Shown: positions 15,101 through 25,405, numbered from the stretch's first letter. The stretch is 64,000 nucleotides of DNA from Dermatemys mawii (GCA_007922305.1 ML677364.1:17072260-17136259); one strand, 5' to 3'. Numbers and translations are program-made. Notes: generated from the sequence alone by a model not told the origin.

Positions 15101-18100
15101 TGTACATGTGCCCTAAATCTTGTATGCATTTTGTGGGAAGGAGGTGGGTGGGTCGTTAAAATATTGGTAGAAAGACACTGTCCATTTGAGGTTTATTTCA
15201 ATTGACTTTCAAAATTCGGTTTCTGCTAACGTACATTTTTAAAAAAAGATTTTTAAAAATTAGGAAGAGTTAACAGCACCCCTGTTGTTCATAGGATCTC
15301 AGTAAGAGAATCTCACAGTCAGGAAATACAGGGGAAACACTGAGTTACTGTACAGGAAGTACTGTCAAATGCAAGAGGCAAATGAAAGCAAAATCTTTTT
15401 CCCCCCCCGTTAACTTTTCTGTTTAGTCATCTTAGGTGTTATGTGTAATTGCATGAAGCCAGTTGTTTTCAGAATAAAGTTTAGGACAGTGTTCCTTTAA
15501 GAACTTGTGCTGAATGCAGCTACTGTTGAGATAGTCAGTACAGAACTTCATACATAATTCAAAATAATTCAGTTTCTTTGAAGCTCTCTATTCAGTAGGG
15601 CAAACAGAATTTAACTTAAAAATGAGCCTTAGGGATTTAAGCACACAGCTCCCATAACAAATGAGTATTTAGTGGTTAAATCCACTTTCATTACAGTTTC
15701 TCTCTAGTTGCTTATCAAGTTCAGTTTGACAGCTTGCTTTTTACTACATTAGAAAGACAAGCCTACAAACAGATTTCTCAAAGAAATCACTCCATCTACA
15801 TGCAATTATCTTTACTCAAAAAGATTATTTACCTTGCTCTGTATGCTAGAAATTCCATAACAGGAGTTTCTACACCCCTGGGAGAAGCACGTGCCAGAAT
15901 TCAGTTATCAAGTTTGTGGCTGAACAATTCTCATCCATGCTACCCATCAGTGTCTGGACAGGATTTTTTAAAAGCCGTGCTATGTTTCCTTTCGCTCACC
16001 CTCCTTCACTGTTACTGAGAAGCCTTTTAGCTTTAACAGTATTTGAAGGTGTTTTTACCATTTGGTAAAAATCTTTTTTTTTCTGTAAACCCTGTCACTT
16101 AAAAGTGGAAAATTAATAAGTACAAAAGCAAAATATCGAGGGCCTCAACCTTTCAAAATGCTAAGTGTTCCCAGGATGACCAAGGATTTGAACAGCTACC
16201 TGAACTTTCCTAAGCTTATGCTAACGTGCTTGTTCTTTGCCTGTCCCATCAAACTAGCAAGTCTTACTACTTCAGCCCATCATGATGCATCATTGTGGAT
16301 TAGTAATCACTGCAATTCTCAATGGATCATGGCTGGATGCCAAAATTTAAATGGGCTTCCTACCCCAAACTACTGACATTAAATGGTGTCTTTGAACTAG
16401 GCTATTAAGGTAAGAACAGGTGCCCAAATATGAGGGTGAAAGTTAAAGCCACAACAAAGCAGCCTGGTGCAACTTCACAATTCTTAATGTTTGAAATATA
16501 ACACACAGCAACATCAGAAGTAAGGGAGATTTGTTTTATGAAAAGCTCTTGCTTTTCAATAGTGTCTACTAGACTTCTGCAGAACACTCAAGCATCTCAG
16601 CAATGCAGAAGTCGGGATGTCAACTGAGAAGATCCAAGCTTCAGTGGATATTCCTACCAGAACCTGAAGAGACAGACTCAGTAAACTGCAAAGTGGTGCT
16701 AACATCAGACCTAGAACATTTGAAGACAAGACTACCAAGACATGATTAGGACTACTGGAGATATCTTGGCTCCACTATCAACAGATCTCCTGAAATAGCG
16801 GAAGCAGAATGAACAGAGGAGTTCTTGATTCCAGTCCAAGAAAAGGGAATATGCCAACACCACTTGTATGACCCTGGAGCAAAACTGGAGTCTCTCTCCT
16901 TGGTAATAAAAAGGACCTAGACAGGATTTTCTGACTTTGCGGAACAGGTAATACAGAAAACTGAAGACATATTTGTGCTGTTGTATTCAAGAACTCTGTT
17001 CAAAGAATCTTCCTAGACACGGGGAAAAAGTCTCACAGACTAGAAAAATGGCTCTCAAAAAAATCAATAACGCTGATGTTTAGTGTTAATCTCCTACGAG
17101 TCCACTAACATTAAAAAGACTGGAAAACAAAGTAAGCATCCCAGTCTCTCCATCTGGAAATATTACTGTATATATGGTACAGTAGATGACAACTGAACTC
17201 CTTGATGAGTATTTTCAGTGACCTGAAATGTATGTGATTCAGATGTAAATAGCATGAGGAAACAGCTGCATCTTTGTAATTAGTTTTATAGATGAAGACA
17301 TGACCTAATTACACTATCATGGAACCTCTCTGTGGACTAGAATCTAGACAGACACAGGATTACACTCAGACCCGACAGCAGGAGGTGGTCAGGTACCAAC
17401 TTTCCAGCTTAAAGGATAGCTTGGATACTTGCAGCCAGTTGGCCAGTAACAGGACTTAAATTTGTTCCATGAGATGAGGAAATTTGCCAATTATAGTACC
17501 AATACAGCAATTTTAATGTACTGTGGAAACAAGGAATAGGTGTTCTTAATCTCATCTGAAAATATCAGATCTACAAGTTAAGTGGCATTGTCGCTACTTG
17601 AGTGTCCAGGGTCAGGTAAATTTAAAAGAATACGAAAACACTTGAGGCATCTGCACTAGAAACAGGATTATCTGCTACAGAAAGATGAAAGGATGAAAGT
17701 CCTAGCTCTTCCTGGCACTGCAGCAGAACATCAGAGATGTGACACCAGAAGGCCCAATCATGTTGCAACAGAGGCTTTCACTACCAAGGAAGCATAGTCC
17801 CAAGAGTGACTAATCACATTTATTATGAAAGAGTTGTTCCCAGGAAGGTTGGGGGATGTTCATTTTAGTAGACTGTACGTAAATAGAAGCATGCAAATCC
17901 AGCCTCTGTAGAGAATAGTTGAGCAGATCTGAGAAAGCTTCAATTTGGGCCTGGGAATGGTTTTCAAGATTTCAGTGCTGAGAGTGTTTCAGCACTTAAG
18001 GACACTTCGGTTAGGGAGCCCTGTTGAGAGGTTCTGACGCCTAAGGCAGCATTCTGGGTACATCTCAGTTCTGGCCTGGAAAGTGTTTCTCACTTCGTCC

Positions 18101-21100
18101 GGAGGAGCTCCCACAAAAGGAATGTCTAGGCCCTAGAGCAGAGATCGGCAACCTTTCAGAAGTGGTGTGCCGAGTCTCCATTTATTCACTCTAATTTAAA
18201 ATGTATTACTGGCACACAAAACCTTAATGTTTTTAGAAGGTCTCTTTCTATAAGTCTATAATAGAAAACTAAACTATTATTGTATATAAAGTAAATAAGG
18301 TTTTTAAAAAGTTTCAGAATATTCATTTAAAGTTAAATTAAAATGCAGAGCCCCCTGAACCAGTAGCCAGACCCCGGGCAGCGTGAGTGCCACTGAAAAC
18401 CAGCTTGTGTGCCGCCTTCGGCACCCGTGCCATAGGTTGCCTACCCCTGCCCTAGAGCCTCAGCTGACTATCCCCGCAGGGCCTGGGAGAAAGCTATTGT
18501 TGACAGTTTCATGTAAACACTACTCAGAGGTTAAGCATCTGATACCAAAAGGACCTTGGGACAGGAAACCCTGGTTTTAAGTGCCAACTCAGTAGTCCCC
18601 AACAGACTGGGAGACTCTGGTGTCACACATAACAGCAATCAACAGTGCCAGGTTATCAGCACCAGACTCAACCTAGATAGCTCTGGGGACCATCAGCCAC
18701 TTACACCAGACAGGCTCACAGCATGCAATTTTCCTGATCCTGCAGTGCTAAATTCTTAGCATTGGACTGCTAAGCCCAGAGTTGTTGGTTCCAGAAAATC
18801 AAAGGAGCTGGCACTTCAGCACCTGAGTGAGTCAGTGTTTGCAAGTCAGGGAACTTGGTGAGAGTCATGACTGGGATAACACCACTTTACTAAGAGACAT
18901 TTCAGAAACAGTCAATAGCACTGAACCCGGCTGACAACCAGAAAACCCAGGTATTTTTGTCCAGTAGCAGCAAGCCACTTTGACAAATGGTTTACCCAAG
19001 TTAGTGGTGCTATATCTCTAGGATATGGCAATGCTGATTAAGACTGATCCCATGACCCCAAAACCTCAAATTAGTGATCCACCGGTCACTGATGCTAAAT
19101 TTTTGACACTGGAGAAAACCAGACACATCTGTGCACCAAACCACTTCAAGAAAGTGGCCCGCAACAATCAGTGTGCTAGATCCTCAGCACCAGATTGTCA
19201 AAGACAGATAGACCTGGGCACCGAATGCCACTTAGACTGCTTCAAGCAAGTGCTTACAGTAGTCAAAAGGTATCAAAATCCTGGTACCAGACAAAGATGA
19301 CCCTGGCTGGTATGGGGACATTAATACTCGATATAGTGTGCTGCTAACCACTTTAATGACAAATGCTAGGCACTGGATTCTGTTGATCCAGATGAATGCA
19401 GGGACGTTGATACCACTTAGAGGTCACTGAACCACTACCAGTTCACTAAAGTCAACAGTGCCTGAACTCTGGCATCAGATTAGGCCATGGGTGGGCAAAC
19501 TACGGCCCATGGGCCACTTGTGGCCAATGAGCCATTTTTATCTGGCCCACAAGCTCCTGCCGGGGGAGCAAGACCAGTGGTCTTGCTCTCCTCGGCCGAG
19601 CGCTCTGACAGCACCCCGGAGAGTGGGCCGGCTGCTGGCTCGGCATGCCGCCAGCACAGAGGGGCTGGCACGCCGCCCGGGACAGCAGCCCCGTGGTTGG
19701 TCTGACGCACTGCCGGGAACAGCGGCTCCGCGGCCTGCTGGGCGGGCTGCCAGGGCTTGGGTGACCAGAGAGCAAATTTTAAAAAAGTCAGGATGACCCA
19801 GGCACGCCGCTCAGAGAGTGGGGCTGGAGGGCCGCCCGGAGCAGGGGACAGTTGTCCGCAGCGGGCCGGGCGCCGCCTGAAGAGCAGGGCTGGCCCATGA
19901 GTGGCTGGGCATACCGCCCCGGCTGGGCGCGCCGCGGCTGGCTGGGCGCATCACCTGGAGCCCGTGACAGGTGTCCCCAAGCTGGCCAAGTGCTCCACTC
20001 AGACAGCAGGGCTTGTGCGCCACCCGGAGCCGGGACAGCTGGCCTGCCTGTGGCTGGGCGCCTTGAGCCCGGGAGAACGGGGCTGGTGGATGACCACCCC
20101 CCCCCTTCCAGCTCTGGAGATCAAGATTGCTGTTTTGCTGCTCTTCACCCTGCTCTTCAGTGATGGGCAGTCATTTTTAGCACCATCTTCAGGGAAGATT
20201 CTGCAGGCAAAACTCCACATTCTTAAGGTATGACCTCACCACCCCTTCAACAGATTTTATTTGAATATCTCTGAATTGTTAATTTCTGAGCGTTCATGGC
20301 CCACCATGAGGTAGTTGGGATGTGGGAAGTGGGAGGCGCTCGGAAAGGGGCGGGGCCAGGCTACCCAGCCCTCCATACAGTTTTGCAATGCCGATGTGGC
20401 CCTCGGGCCAAAAAGTTTGCCCACCCCTGGATTAGGCAGACCTGGAGGGATCCAGAGATCTTTGTGCAGTGTCTACAGTGCTAAAACCTCAGCAATGGGC
20501 TCGGTCAGTTGGTTAAGACCATGAACGTGGATTTAACACGAGACAAACTACAATTTCTCTCTCCCTTTTTAACCATTTAGATAGATCTTATACCTAACTG
20601 AAAGTTAAGTCCTTACCACCATAAAGCATGTAGTAATTTTGGCTCTGGTCAGAACGTGTTTTCACATCCATCACAAGATATTTAAAGTATGGTTTGTTGT
20701 AATGTAATATTAAGAGTGGAGACACTAACAATCCCTCTGTAATACATTAGTTATCCTGCAATATACACAATTTAAAAAGAGTTTTATGTTGTTTGAATCT
20801 TGATAAAAGCAAACTGGTTGAATACAGCACTACACAATGCAGAAATTTAACAGTTGTGTCCAGATGCTGTTTCCACCTAACCATCGAACAGTTATGTTCT
20901 TATATCATCTTCTCACCCCGCCAAGTGTCAGTACCATCTTCTGCCCAAAGCAACAACCTGCTACATTTCAGAAGTAGTCAGGAATCCTCTAATACAAAAC
21001 ATGATACTTTAAGATGAATATTAACTACAGACATGCTGGATTTTATGTACCACACTACATGTCTTAGTGACTGCATTGTAGGCATGCCAAAAAGTATCTA

Positions 21101-24100
21101 CATGAAATAGCTTGACACAGGACCATCAAATCTCTCCTCTTCATCTGATGCTAATACAGACTTAAGGGTCACTGAAATTTAGCACACTTTTTGAGTATTA
21201 ACTGTTACAAGTAAAACCTAAAATTCTTTATAACTGAAATATCAGAAAACATTTCTGTTTTTTCCAGATTGTTTTCTGTGTGGCCTTCTCACCAAGTGAG
21301 AGAAAATACAGTATCTCTCTAAGCATTAGGAAAACACGGATGTAAAACTACAAATATTAGCGGGAAGAGCCAGAAGAGAACGATACTGTCAGTTTGATGT
21401 TTGTTTTTCAGACTGACTAGATTTCTGTCTGACATTGTCCCCCAAGTTTTTGTACAGAGCCAATGCACAAGAAATTGCTAGACAGAAACAATATTTGGAA
21501 ACATTAAGATGATTGAAACTAAGGATTTAGGACTGAAGCATAATCTGTTTTAGTGAATTGTCATTGCTGCAGTGCTGATTATGAAAAAAGTAAATTTGAC
21601 AGTGTGATTATTGACTTTTAGCTCAGCCCTACACTAAGAAAAGTGTCAGAAGATTAGATAATTTTTAAGATTTGAAAACATTACACTAAAAAAAAAAGAC
21701 ATGCAACGTACAGTGACGGGGGGAAAAAAATCAACTTTCACACTTCAGTCACTGGCTAGATTCTAGATCTACAGCACTGTCTACAATGCAATAAAGATGG
21801 CTTCTTTACAGTACGAGATGTGATGTCAAAGAGTTGTTGAAACAGAAAGCTCTATTCAACTCTTAGTTCACAGAAAGGCAACTAAAGTCTAAGCAGAAAG
21901 ATTCAGGTACACACGCATAGATATTTTCTACATACTGTTAGACCTATAAAGATTCCAGTATTTTTTCTTTAAAATAACTGGTAACTCCTATAGTTGACAA
22001 ACAGCATCACATACAACAAACACGGTCTTGCTGACTGACACATTGAAGCTAGAAATAGTACCCAGTAAATGTGAACTTCCCTACCCAAAGCAGTGTGTTA
22101 ACAACCCACATTATTAAAAGTGACCAAAAATAAATGCCAGAAGACACCTAATGAAACTATTTATAAAGCTGAGGTTTTGAGGGCTGTTCCTGTGTATTTT
22201 CATCTATATTTTTGCACAAACCAGAAACACCTAGGTATCCTGTAAATGTTCTACTTTACTTTGTGCATTTGACAACAGTTCTTCATACAATCCGTTTTCA
22301 CATTTGTTTGGTCCTTTCACACAGCAATAAGGGAGAAGACAACATTAAAGACAGCATAATATGGCAGGAAACGTAGGGACAGTATCTAAAACTACTTAAA
22401 AAAAAAATTTACATTTTGAGTTTGGTCCCCTTTAAAAGTTTGCCAATTCCACTTCACAGATGCTGGTACACTAAATGCCAAATTCTCTGTTTTAAAGTTA
22501 ACTATTTTTCTCCATAGTCATTTACTACTCTTCCTCAACTTCAATACAACACAAAAACAGTAGTATTGAGTACACTTGGCAGTCAACACAGACAGAGAGG
22601 AAAGGATAATGAATGTTTGAAACCATTCCTATAGATCTTTTCTTGAGACATTCAAAAATTAAATATTTAACCCTGCTGTTTTCAGTATGGGCCTCTAAAG
22701 CCAGGAATCATTACATCATGTCTGGACAGAGGAAGCCTTTGCATGACTGGCTGAAGACATTATGTGCAACAACTTAATATTTAAGTATGAGATTCTCTTT
22801 CATACATAGAATTGTTTAAACCTTTGTGTAATCTATTAGGAAAGTTAACCCCAAATGTAGTCTAGTCTAATGTCTGAGACACTGACTGCTCCTAATGTGT
22901 TGTTAATACATTCACATCCTGAGAAACAAGCTCACCTAAGCAGCAAGGAGGAGAAAAAAGTGTAGAGTTTTCTCCTAATGACTTGTTTTGACTTTCCTCC
23001 TTCTGCTGGGTTAGGAAGTACCTGTAGCTATCATTTTATATTAAACTTATCCTGTGGCTGGATCTGACAGGTTCACAAAATGTAGCTTACTAATTTAACC
23101 GCTTTAACTTTAAATGAAATTAGTGTTTGAGTGACTTCTGTGGTACCCTTTTACAATGAGGTAAGAGCCATTTGGACTATGTTTAAAAAAATAGTAACTG
23201 AGAACAGTAACACTGTGGCAAGGAAGTAACAGCTATATAAGCAACATGGTCTGCCTCCTCCCTTTGCAAGCACTGTATTAGCCAGGATGTGCCATAAGTA
23301 TTCCCTAGGTCTAGGAAATCAAGTATCATGTCTGACATGAAGCAGCCTCCTTTGTCCTTGCACTCCAATTTTGTACATACTTAACCCCGTAACTTGGCTT
23401 AATCCACTAGAGAGCTTTAGGCCTTTCATCAGGGCATCTGGCCTTGTTTAAATAAGAATACAAGCCTACAAAAAAAATTTGTATACTGTTTCTCCGTTTA
23501 TGGCTCAAACATGGTCTCAGTTTGTTTTGCACACACACACAAACTGAATTTCTAGTCTGCTCTATTTTTTCCAGGATGGCTATGAAGAATTGGAAAAGTA
23601 CCAAGTACCAAGGAAGTAAAACATGAAGTTGCAAGTGAAAAGGCAAAGGATTTTTATTCAAATTCTTTTTTGTTTAGAGACTTGTGTCTCAATGACTTCT
23701 CAACCAGTTGGAAGAGAATCCTTAGCAAAGATCCCGCCACATTATGAGCCAAAACTCCTCTGATCCTCCAAGACAACTTCCAGCAAATAAAAGGAAGAAT
23801 TGTCAGGAATATAAAATACTGCTGAAAAGAATACAACATGCAAGTTTTAAAAAAGTCTTCCACACATCCTTCACACATCATAATAGCTAGGGTCTGATGA
23901 AGTTTAGCTATGTATGGGTAAAGAGGCATTTATGTCAAGAAGGCTGTTTGTTTCAGTAGCTGCTGTTGAATTTTATTTGCTTTTCTAACTTGTGTCTGGA
24001 GTGCCCGAGGACATCAATCTCCCTTTAATTACTGTTAGTAAGCCAAGGGATTAATAGAAATAAAGGTACAAAATCAGTTCTGCCCTGTCTACCACTACTT

Positions 24101-25248
24101 CGCATATGGCTCATAGTCACCATCTAACTTTGTTCCTTTTTTTGGCACTAACTACCAGTGAACCAGGGAGAGAGAAAAGCAGCCTTATTCTACTACAATA
24201 TGTTTAACATGGATTACACCTAACATTGAAGGCTGGCAGAATGTGGCTGCCCAACTAGAAAGCAGTGCCTTGCAAACTGGGTGACCAGGCAGCAAAGGTG
24301 AAAAATCAGGACGGGGTGGGGGATAATAGGTGCCTATGTAAGAAAGAGACCCAAAAATCAGGACTGTCTTTATAAAATCAGGACATCCAGTCACCCTACT
24401 TGCAAAAAGGGATAGTTTGCCCCAGCTGGCTGTTACATTCCACCCTAAAACAAAGAGGCTGGTTTAAACTTTTAATAAGTCCTTAAGGGAATATAATGGG
24501 CTGGGACATTGCTACACAAGACCGCATCCTTCTTCCATAGGCGACACCACGTAAGAGCGGTCAGTGAAGAGACTCAACCGGCGGAGTCTCCGGCTGATCA
24601 GGGCTGCATGCAGGGCATTCTCCATGGGAGGCCCCCGGCGCGGAGATTCCCGTCTCCCCGGCTGGTGTAACGCTAGAGATCGGATCCCCCGGCTTTCAGA
24701 GCGGGCCACCACCTCGTGCCAAGTCCCACGACACGAAAGGGAAGAAACACTTGAATGCGGGATGGGAAACGCGCATCCCCGCCCCGGAAGGCGGCGCCGG
24801 CCGTTTGTCGGCTATGGGGGGAAGGGCTCCCGGGGGGGGGCCCGGGGCCCGGGGGGGGGGCGGGGTTATAATTGACCTTGCTGGAGTGCGCAGGGCCCAG
24901 CAGTGGCACCTCCGCCCAACGAAACCCACCCGAAGGGAGGCGGGGGCAGAGAAGAGCCACGGCCGAGCCCCGCGGGAGCGACGCCGGAGACCGGGGGTAG
25001 CCGGGAGAACAACTCGCCAGGCTGGGGGGCGGCGGCGGAGGCGGCTCCACCCAAGCGGGCCGGGGGGGGGGGGGGTCTGCTGCTGCAGGGGAGGGGGGGA
25101 GGGGGTAAGGGGGGAGGGGCGGTACCTTGGCTCGCTGGTCCCAGCTGTACTGCGGCGGCGGCGGCTTTTCCTCGCCCGCGGCCGGCGGGTCCTGGCCCCC
25201 CGCGCCCCCCTTCGCCGCTTTCCGCCGCTTGGAGAAGAAGCAGCCCAT
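40..25248 (-). CDS. RP2: RP2 gene, complete coding region in five exons (gene-level entry)
   Basis: RP2 is the GTPase-activating protein for the small GTPase ARL3. It releases lipidated cargo at the ciliary base and acts at the plasma membrane; human loss causes X-linked retinitis pigmentosa. Coding exons on the minus strand are 25248-25126, 7628-6963, 6107-5993, 5152-5067 and 123-40. Their lengths (123, 666, 115, 86, 84) sum to 1074 nt, 357 residues plus stop; human RP2 has 350. All introns read GT...AG on the minus strand and phases join cleanly. The protein starts MGC, the myristoylation/palmitoylation signal. A TBCC beta-helix domain covers about residues 31-190, with the arginine finger at R125 (human R118) in QQFR and partners Q122 and E145. 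An NDK-like domain covers about 237-357. No lesion is seen, so the gene looks functional. Confidence 0.96.
1418..1545. repeat. MIR/L2-like ancient SINE/LINE fragment
   Basis: The phrase CCCATCTGTAAAATGGG followed downstream by a GTGGTAGAGCCAG... segment and GTCCAATGCCTTAAC resembles the core and 3' portion of old MIR/L2-type elements of amniotes. Similarity is judged by eye and the element is diverged, so class and ends are approximate. Confidence 0.4.
2824..3520. mobile_element. Non-autonomous DNA transposon with CGTTCCCTCTAA termini
   Basis: The left end reads GCGTTCCCTCTAA and the right end TTAGAGGGAACATTGC, an inverted repeat of 11-12 bp bounding about 0.7 kb. The interior has no coding capacity for a known transposase; two opposed open frames are fortuitous. 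No clear target duplication was found, so the superfamily is open (hAT-like is the first guess). Confidence 0.55.
3661..4320. mobile_element. Harbinger-like MITE
   Basis: The left end AGCTGGTGTACACTACAC and the reverse complement of the right end (TTGTCTACACTGCAAAG) share the TGTMTACACT core seen at the ends of the autonomous Harbinger element at 28.3-32.7 kb. The interior is GC-rich and non-coding. Boundaries are approximate to about 10 bases. Confidence 0.45.
5067..5152 (-). CDS. RP2: RP2 exon 4
   Basis: The 86-nt exon is bounded by CTTTGTAG on the acceptor side and AAG|GTGAGC on the donor side. It completes the Gly codon split with exon 3 and encodes [16 protein letters not shown] followed by [12 protein letters not shown] (residues 303-330). 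This is part of the C-terminal NDK-like domain. The length equals the human exon (86 nt). Confidence 0.96.
5153..5992 (-). other. RP2: RP2 intron 3
   Basis: This 840-nt intron holds no gene or clear repeat. Two minus-strand open frames at 5282-5506 and 5538-5726 have no recognisable family and are treated as chance. A poly-A run sits at 5951-5960. Confidence 0.85.
5993..6107 (-). CDS. RP2: RP2 exon 3
   Basis: The 115-nt exon lies between acceptor GTTTATTAG and donor G|GTAAGG. It encodes [20 protein letters not shown] then [18 protein letters not shown] plus the first base of a Gly codon (residues 264-302). Length and phase (0 in, 1 out) match human RP2 exon 3. Confidence 0.96.
6108..6962 (-). 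other. RP2: RP2 intron 2
   Basis: This 855-nt intron is non-coding. It contains a terminal fragment of the TATAGCGCTATA inverted-repeat family at 6371-6476. I saw nothing else in the remainder. Confidence 0.85.
6371..6476. mobile_element. Terminal fragment of the TATAGCGCTATA inverted-repeat element
   Basis: About 105 bp starting GGTTACACTGGCACTTTATA match the reverse complement of the right end of the full element at 40,555-41,229, including the GAGCGCTATAACC and CCGTCCACACTGGC segments. The rest of the element is missing here. Confidence 0.75.
6963..7628 (-). CDS. RP2: RP2 exon 2 (TBCC domain with ARL3 GAP arginine)
   Basis: This 666-nt exon, the same length as in human, encodes residues 42-263 from [17 protein letters not shown] to NARKLIDE. 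It carries almost all of the TBCC beta-helix, with the repeated DC.NC / DCTGC / DCKDC turns, the [10 protein letters not shown] segment containing the catalytic arginine finger R125 (human R118), Q122, and E145 in QPIIES. The [20 protein letters not shown] and [17 protein letters not shown] blocks are conserved. Acceptor is TTTTCCTAG, donor GAG|GTAAG. An ATG within the exon (codon 7583-7581) is internal; the true protein starts in exon 1. Confidence 0.98.
9078..9200. repeat. MIR/CORE-SINE-like fragment
   Basis: The text AAACTCTTTGGGGCATAGA, then a CTACAGTGCCTAGAATAA segment, resembles the conserved core and tail of CORE-SINE/MIR-type elements frequent in turtle and crocodile genomes. A similar stretch occurs near 53,180-53,245. 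Assigned by eye. Confidence 0.4.
10571..11955 (+). pseudogene. Myb/trihelix-like protein of Harbinger copy 1, broken
   Basis: The readable domain block is [20 protein letters not shown], then [20 protein letters not shown] and ILGGDPTST, matching the second half of the Myb/SANT-like DNA-binding domain in copy 2. A C-terminal piece in 11757-11955 reads [20 protein letters not shown] then [15 protein letters not shown] with a stop after it. The N-terminal helices are split over frames and contain stops. In active Harbinger elements this protein binds the termini and brings the transposase to them. Here it cannot be made intact. Confidence 0.75.
11965..12775 (-). pseudogene. HARBI1-like transposase remnant of Harbinger copy 1
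   Basis: Reverse-strand fragments include [19 protein letters not shown], holding the first catalytic Asp, and [13 protein letters not shown], holding the catalytic Glu, plus [18 protein letters not shown]. The second Asp region reads VLGTPLTA instead of the usual LGDPAYP, so this residue is lost. Frameshifts and stops separate the blocks, and the Glu block abuts the end of the Myb-like gene, suggesting an internal deletion. Confidence 0.75.
12781..14715 (-). mobile_element. CR1 LINE, 5'-truncated, nested in Harbinger copy 1
   Basis: The element lies in reverse. Its 3' end starts at about 12,781 with the typical GGCCTACTGGGTCAGACC text. Minus-strand frames give the reverse transcriptase: 14503-14147 ([20 protein letters not shown] then [11 protein letters not shown]), 14051-13461 ([19 protein letters not shown], and the [10 protein letters not shown] catalytic box), and 13214-12969 (C-terminal [13 protein letters not shown] block). 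Frames are broken, and the endonuclease part is missing, so it is a dead 5'-truncated copy of about 1.9 kb. Confidence 0.9.
13461..14503 (-). pseudogene. CR1 reverse transcriptase, broken
   Basis: The RT motifs are readable across two frames: the [19 protein letters not shown] palm entry, the [13 protein letters not shown] box with the first Asp, and FADDTKLLK with the paired Asp residues. A shift between 14051 and 14147 and the absent N-terminal endonuclease show it cannot act. The protein normally copies its own RNA at a nicked target during target-primed reverse transcription. Confidence 0.85.
15114..18130. other. Intronic stretch with no gene
   Basis: AT-rich intronic DNA. From about 16.5 kb the composition becomes more balanced and short phrases built around AGCAC/GTGCT recur, but I found no consistent frame, terminal repeats or known family. 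Confidence 0.6.
18139..18449. mobile_element. Short hAT element, 311 bp, perfect 8-bp target duplication
   Basis: Termini CAGAGATCGGCAACC and GGTTGCCTACCCCTG form the inverted repeat. The target duplication CCCTAGAG is present on both sides (18131-18138 and 18450-18457). The interior is AT-rich with no transposase. A second copy in opposite orientation lies at about 47,946-48,254. Confidence 0.9.
19486..20429. mobile_element. hAT element, 944 bp, perfect 8-bp target duplication
   Basis: Termini CATGGGTGGGCAAACT and AGTTTGCCCACCCCTG are inverted repeats, flanked by GATTAGGC at 19478-19485 and 20430-20437. The interior is GC-rich (many GGGC/GCCGC runs), giving several overlapping open frames that are not genes. 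A shortened copy of the TAGGGTGACC MITE sits inside at about 19,758-19,800. Confidence 0.9.
20440..24268. other. Intronic stretch with no gene
   Basis: AT-rich intron sequence of RP2. I saw only short unrelated open frames and a short CA run near 23,530; no RNA gene or complete repeat was recognised. Confidence 0.65.
24277..24398. mobile_element. TAGGGTGACC-type MITE, 122 bp
   Basis: The ends GGGTGACCAGGCAGC and the matching GTCACCCTA are inverted repeats, flanked by the perfect duplication CTTGCAAA (24269-24276 and 24399-24406). Copies of the same family lie at 28.5, 38.3 and 47.8 kb, with a shortened one near 19.76 kb. Confidence 0.88.
25126..25248 (-). CDS. RP2: RP2 exon 1 (acylated N terminus)
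   Basis: The ATG at 25248-25246 has a strong context (GCCATGG). The 41 codons begin [14 protein letters not shown] and end QYSWDQRAK, then the donor GTACC. Gly2 and Cys3 are the N-myristoylation and palmitoylation sites that attach RP2 to the plasma membrane. The linker between SKRRK and QYSWDQR is longer than in human RP2 by 7 residues and is rich in Gly, Pro and Ala, in line with the GC-rich island. Phase 0 splice to VDPKDY of exon 2. Confidence 0.95.
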
Positions 25249-25394
25249 GGCCCCGCCGCCGCCCAGGCTCCCCTCCCCCCGCCGCGCGCCCACCCGCCCG
25301 CACCGACCCAACCACCCCGCGCGCCGCTGCTGCTTCCGGCTTCTCCCACACCCGATTCCCTGGGTTACCGCAGCCCCGCCCCCTCCACCGGCGC

Positions 25395-25405
25395 CCAATG
25401 GCGGC
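25395..25405 (+). promoter_or_regulatory. Overlapping CCAAT and YY1-like site upstream of RP2
   Basis: CCAATGGCGGC joins a CCAAT box with the ATGGCGGC core recognised by YY1, about 150 bases upstream of the RP2 start codon. Such sites are common in CpG-island promoters; use here is inferred only from position and motif. Confidence 0.45.

Larger units (their letters stand above)
10204..15113. mobile_element. PIF/Harbinger element, copy 1, old and interrupted by a CR1
   Basis: The left end GGCCCCAAGTACACTGACAA and the reverse complement of the right end GGGCACATGTACACTGGCAA form degenerate terminal inverted repeats. The flanks are CAA on the left and TAA on the right, a one-mismatch TWA target duplication. 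Inside lie remnants of a Myb/trihelix-like gene (plus) and a HARBI1-like transposase (minus) in the same opposed order as copy 2 at 28.3-32.7 kb. A CR1 of about 1.9 kb (12,781-14,715) interrupts it; Harbinger sequence resumes after it, shared with copy 2 around the AAAGCAATGCAT block. Confidence 0.8.
7629..25125 (-). other. RP2: RP2 intron 1
   Basis: This 17.5 kb intron holds a decayed Harbinger element (10.20-15.11 kb) with a nested CR1, hAT elements at 18.14-18.45 and 19.49-20.43 kb, a short MITE at 24.28-24.40 kb and a MIR-like core near 9.08 kb. I saw no gene in 7629-9070, 9200-10200, 15114-18130 or 20440-24270. These are AT-rich with only short frames. The open frames over 24.5-25.1 kb come from GC-rich CpG-island sequence. 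Confidence 0.85.

Noticed and set aside
19486..20429. Possible GC-rich first exon or CpG island at 19.5-20.4 kb
   Set aside because: The sequence has hAT termini and an exact target duplication, so the GC content belongs to the transposon.
20500..20545. tRNA-like phrase (GGTCAGTTGGTTAAGA) suggesting a Pol III box A
   Set aside because: No box B (GGTTCGAATCC-like) follows at the right distance and no tRNA fold could be drawn.
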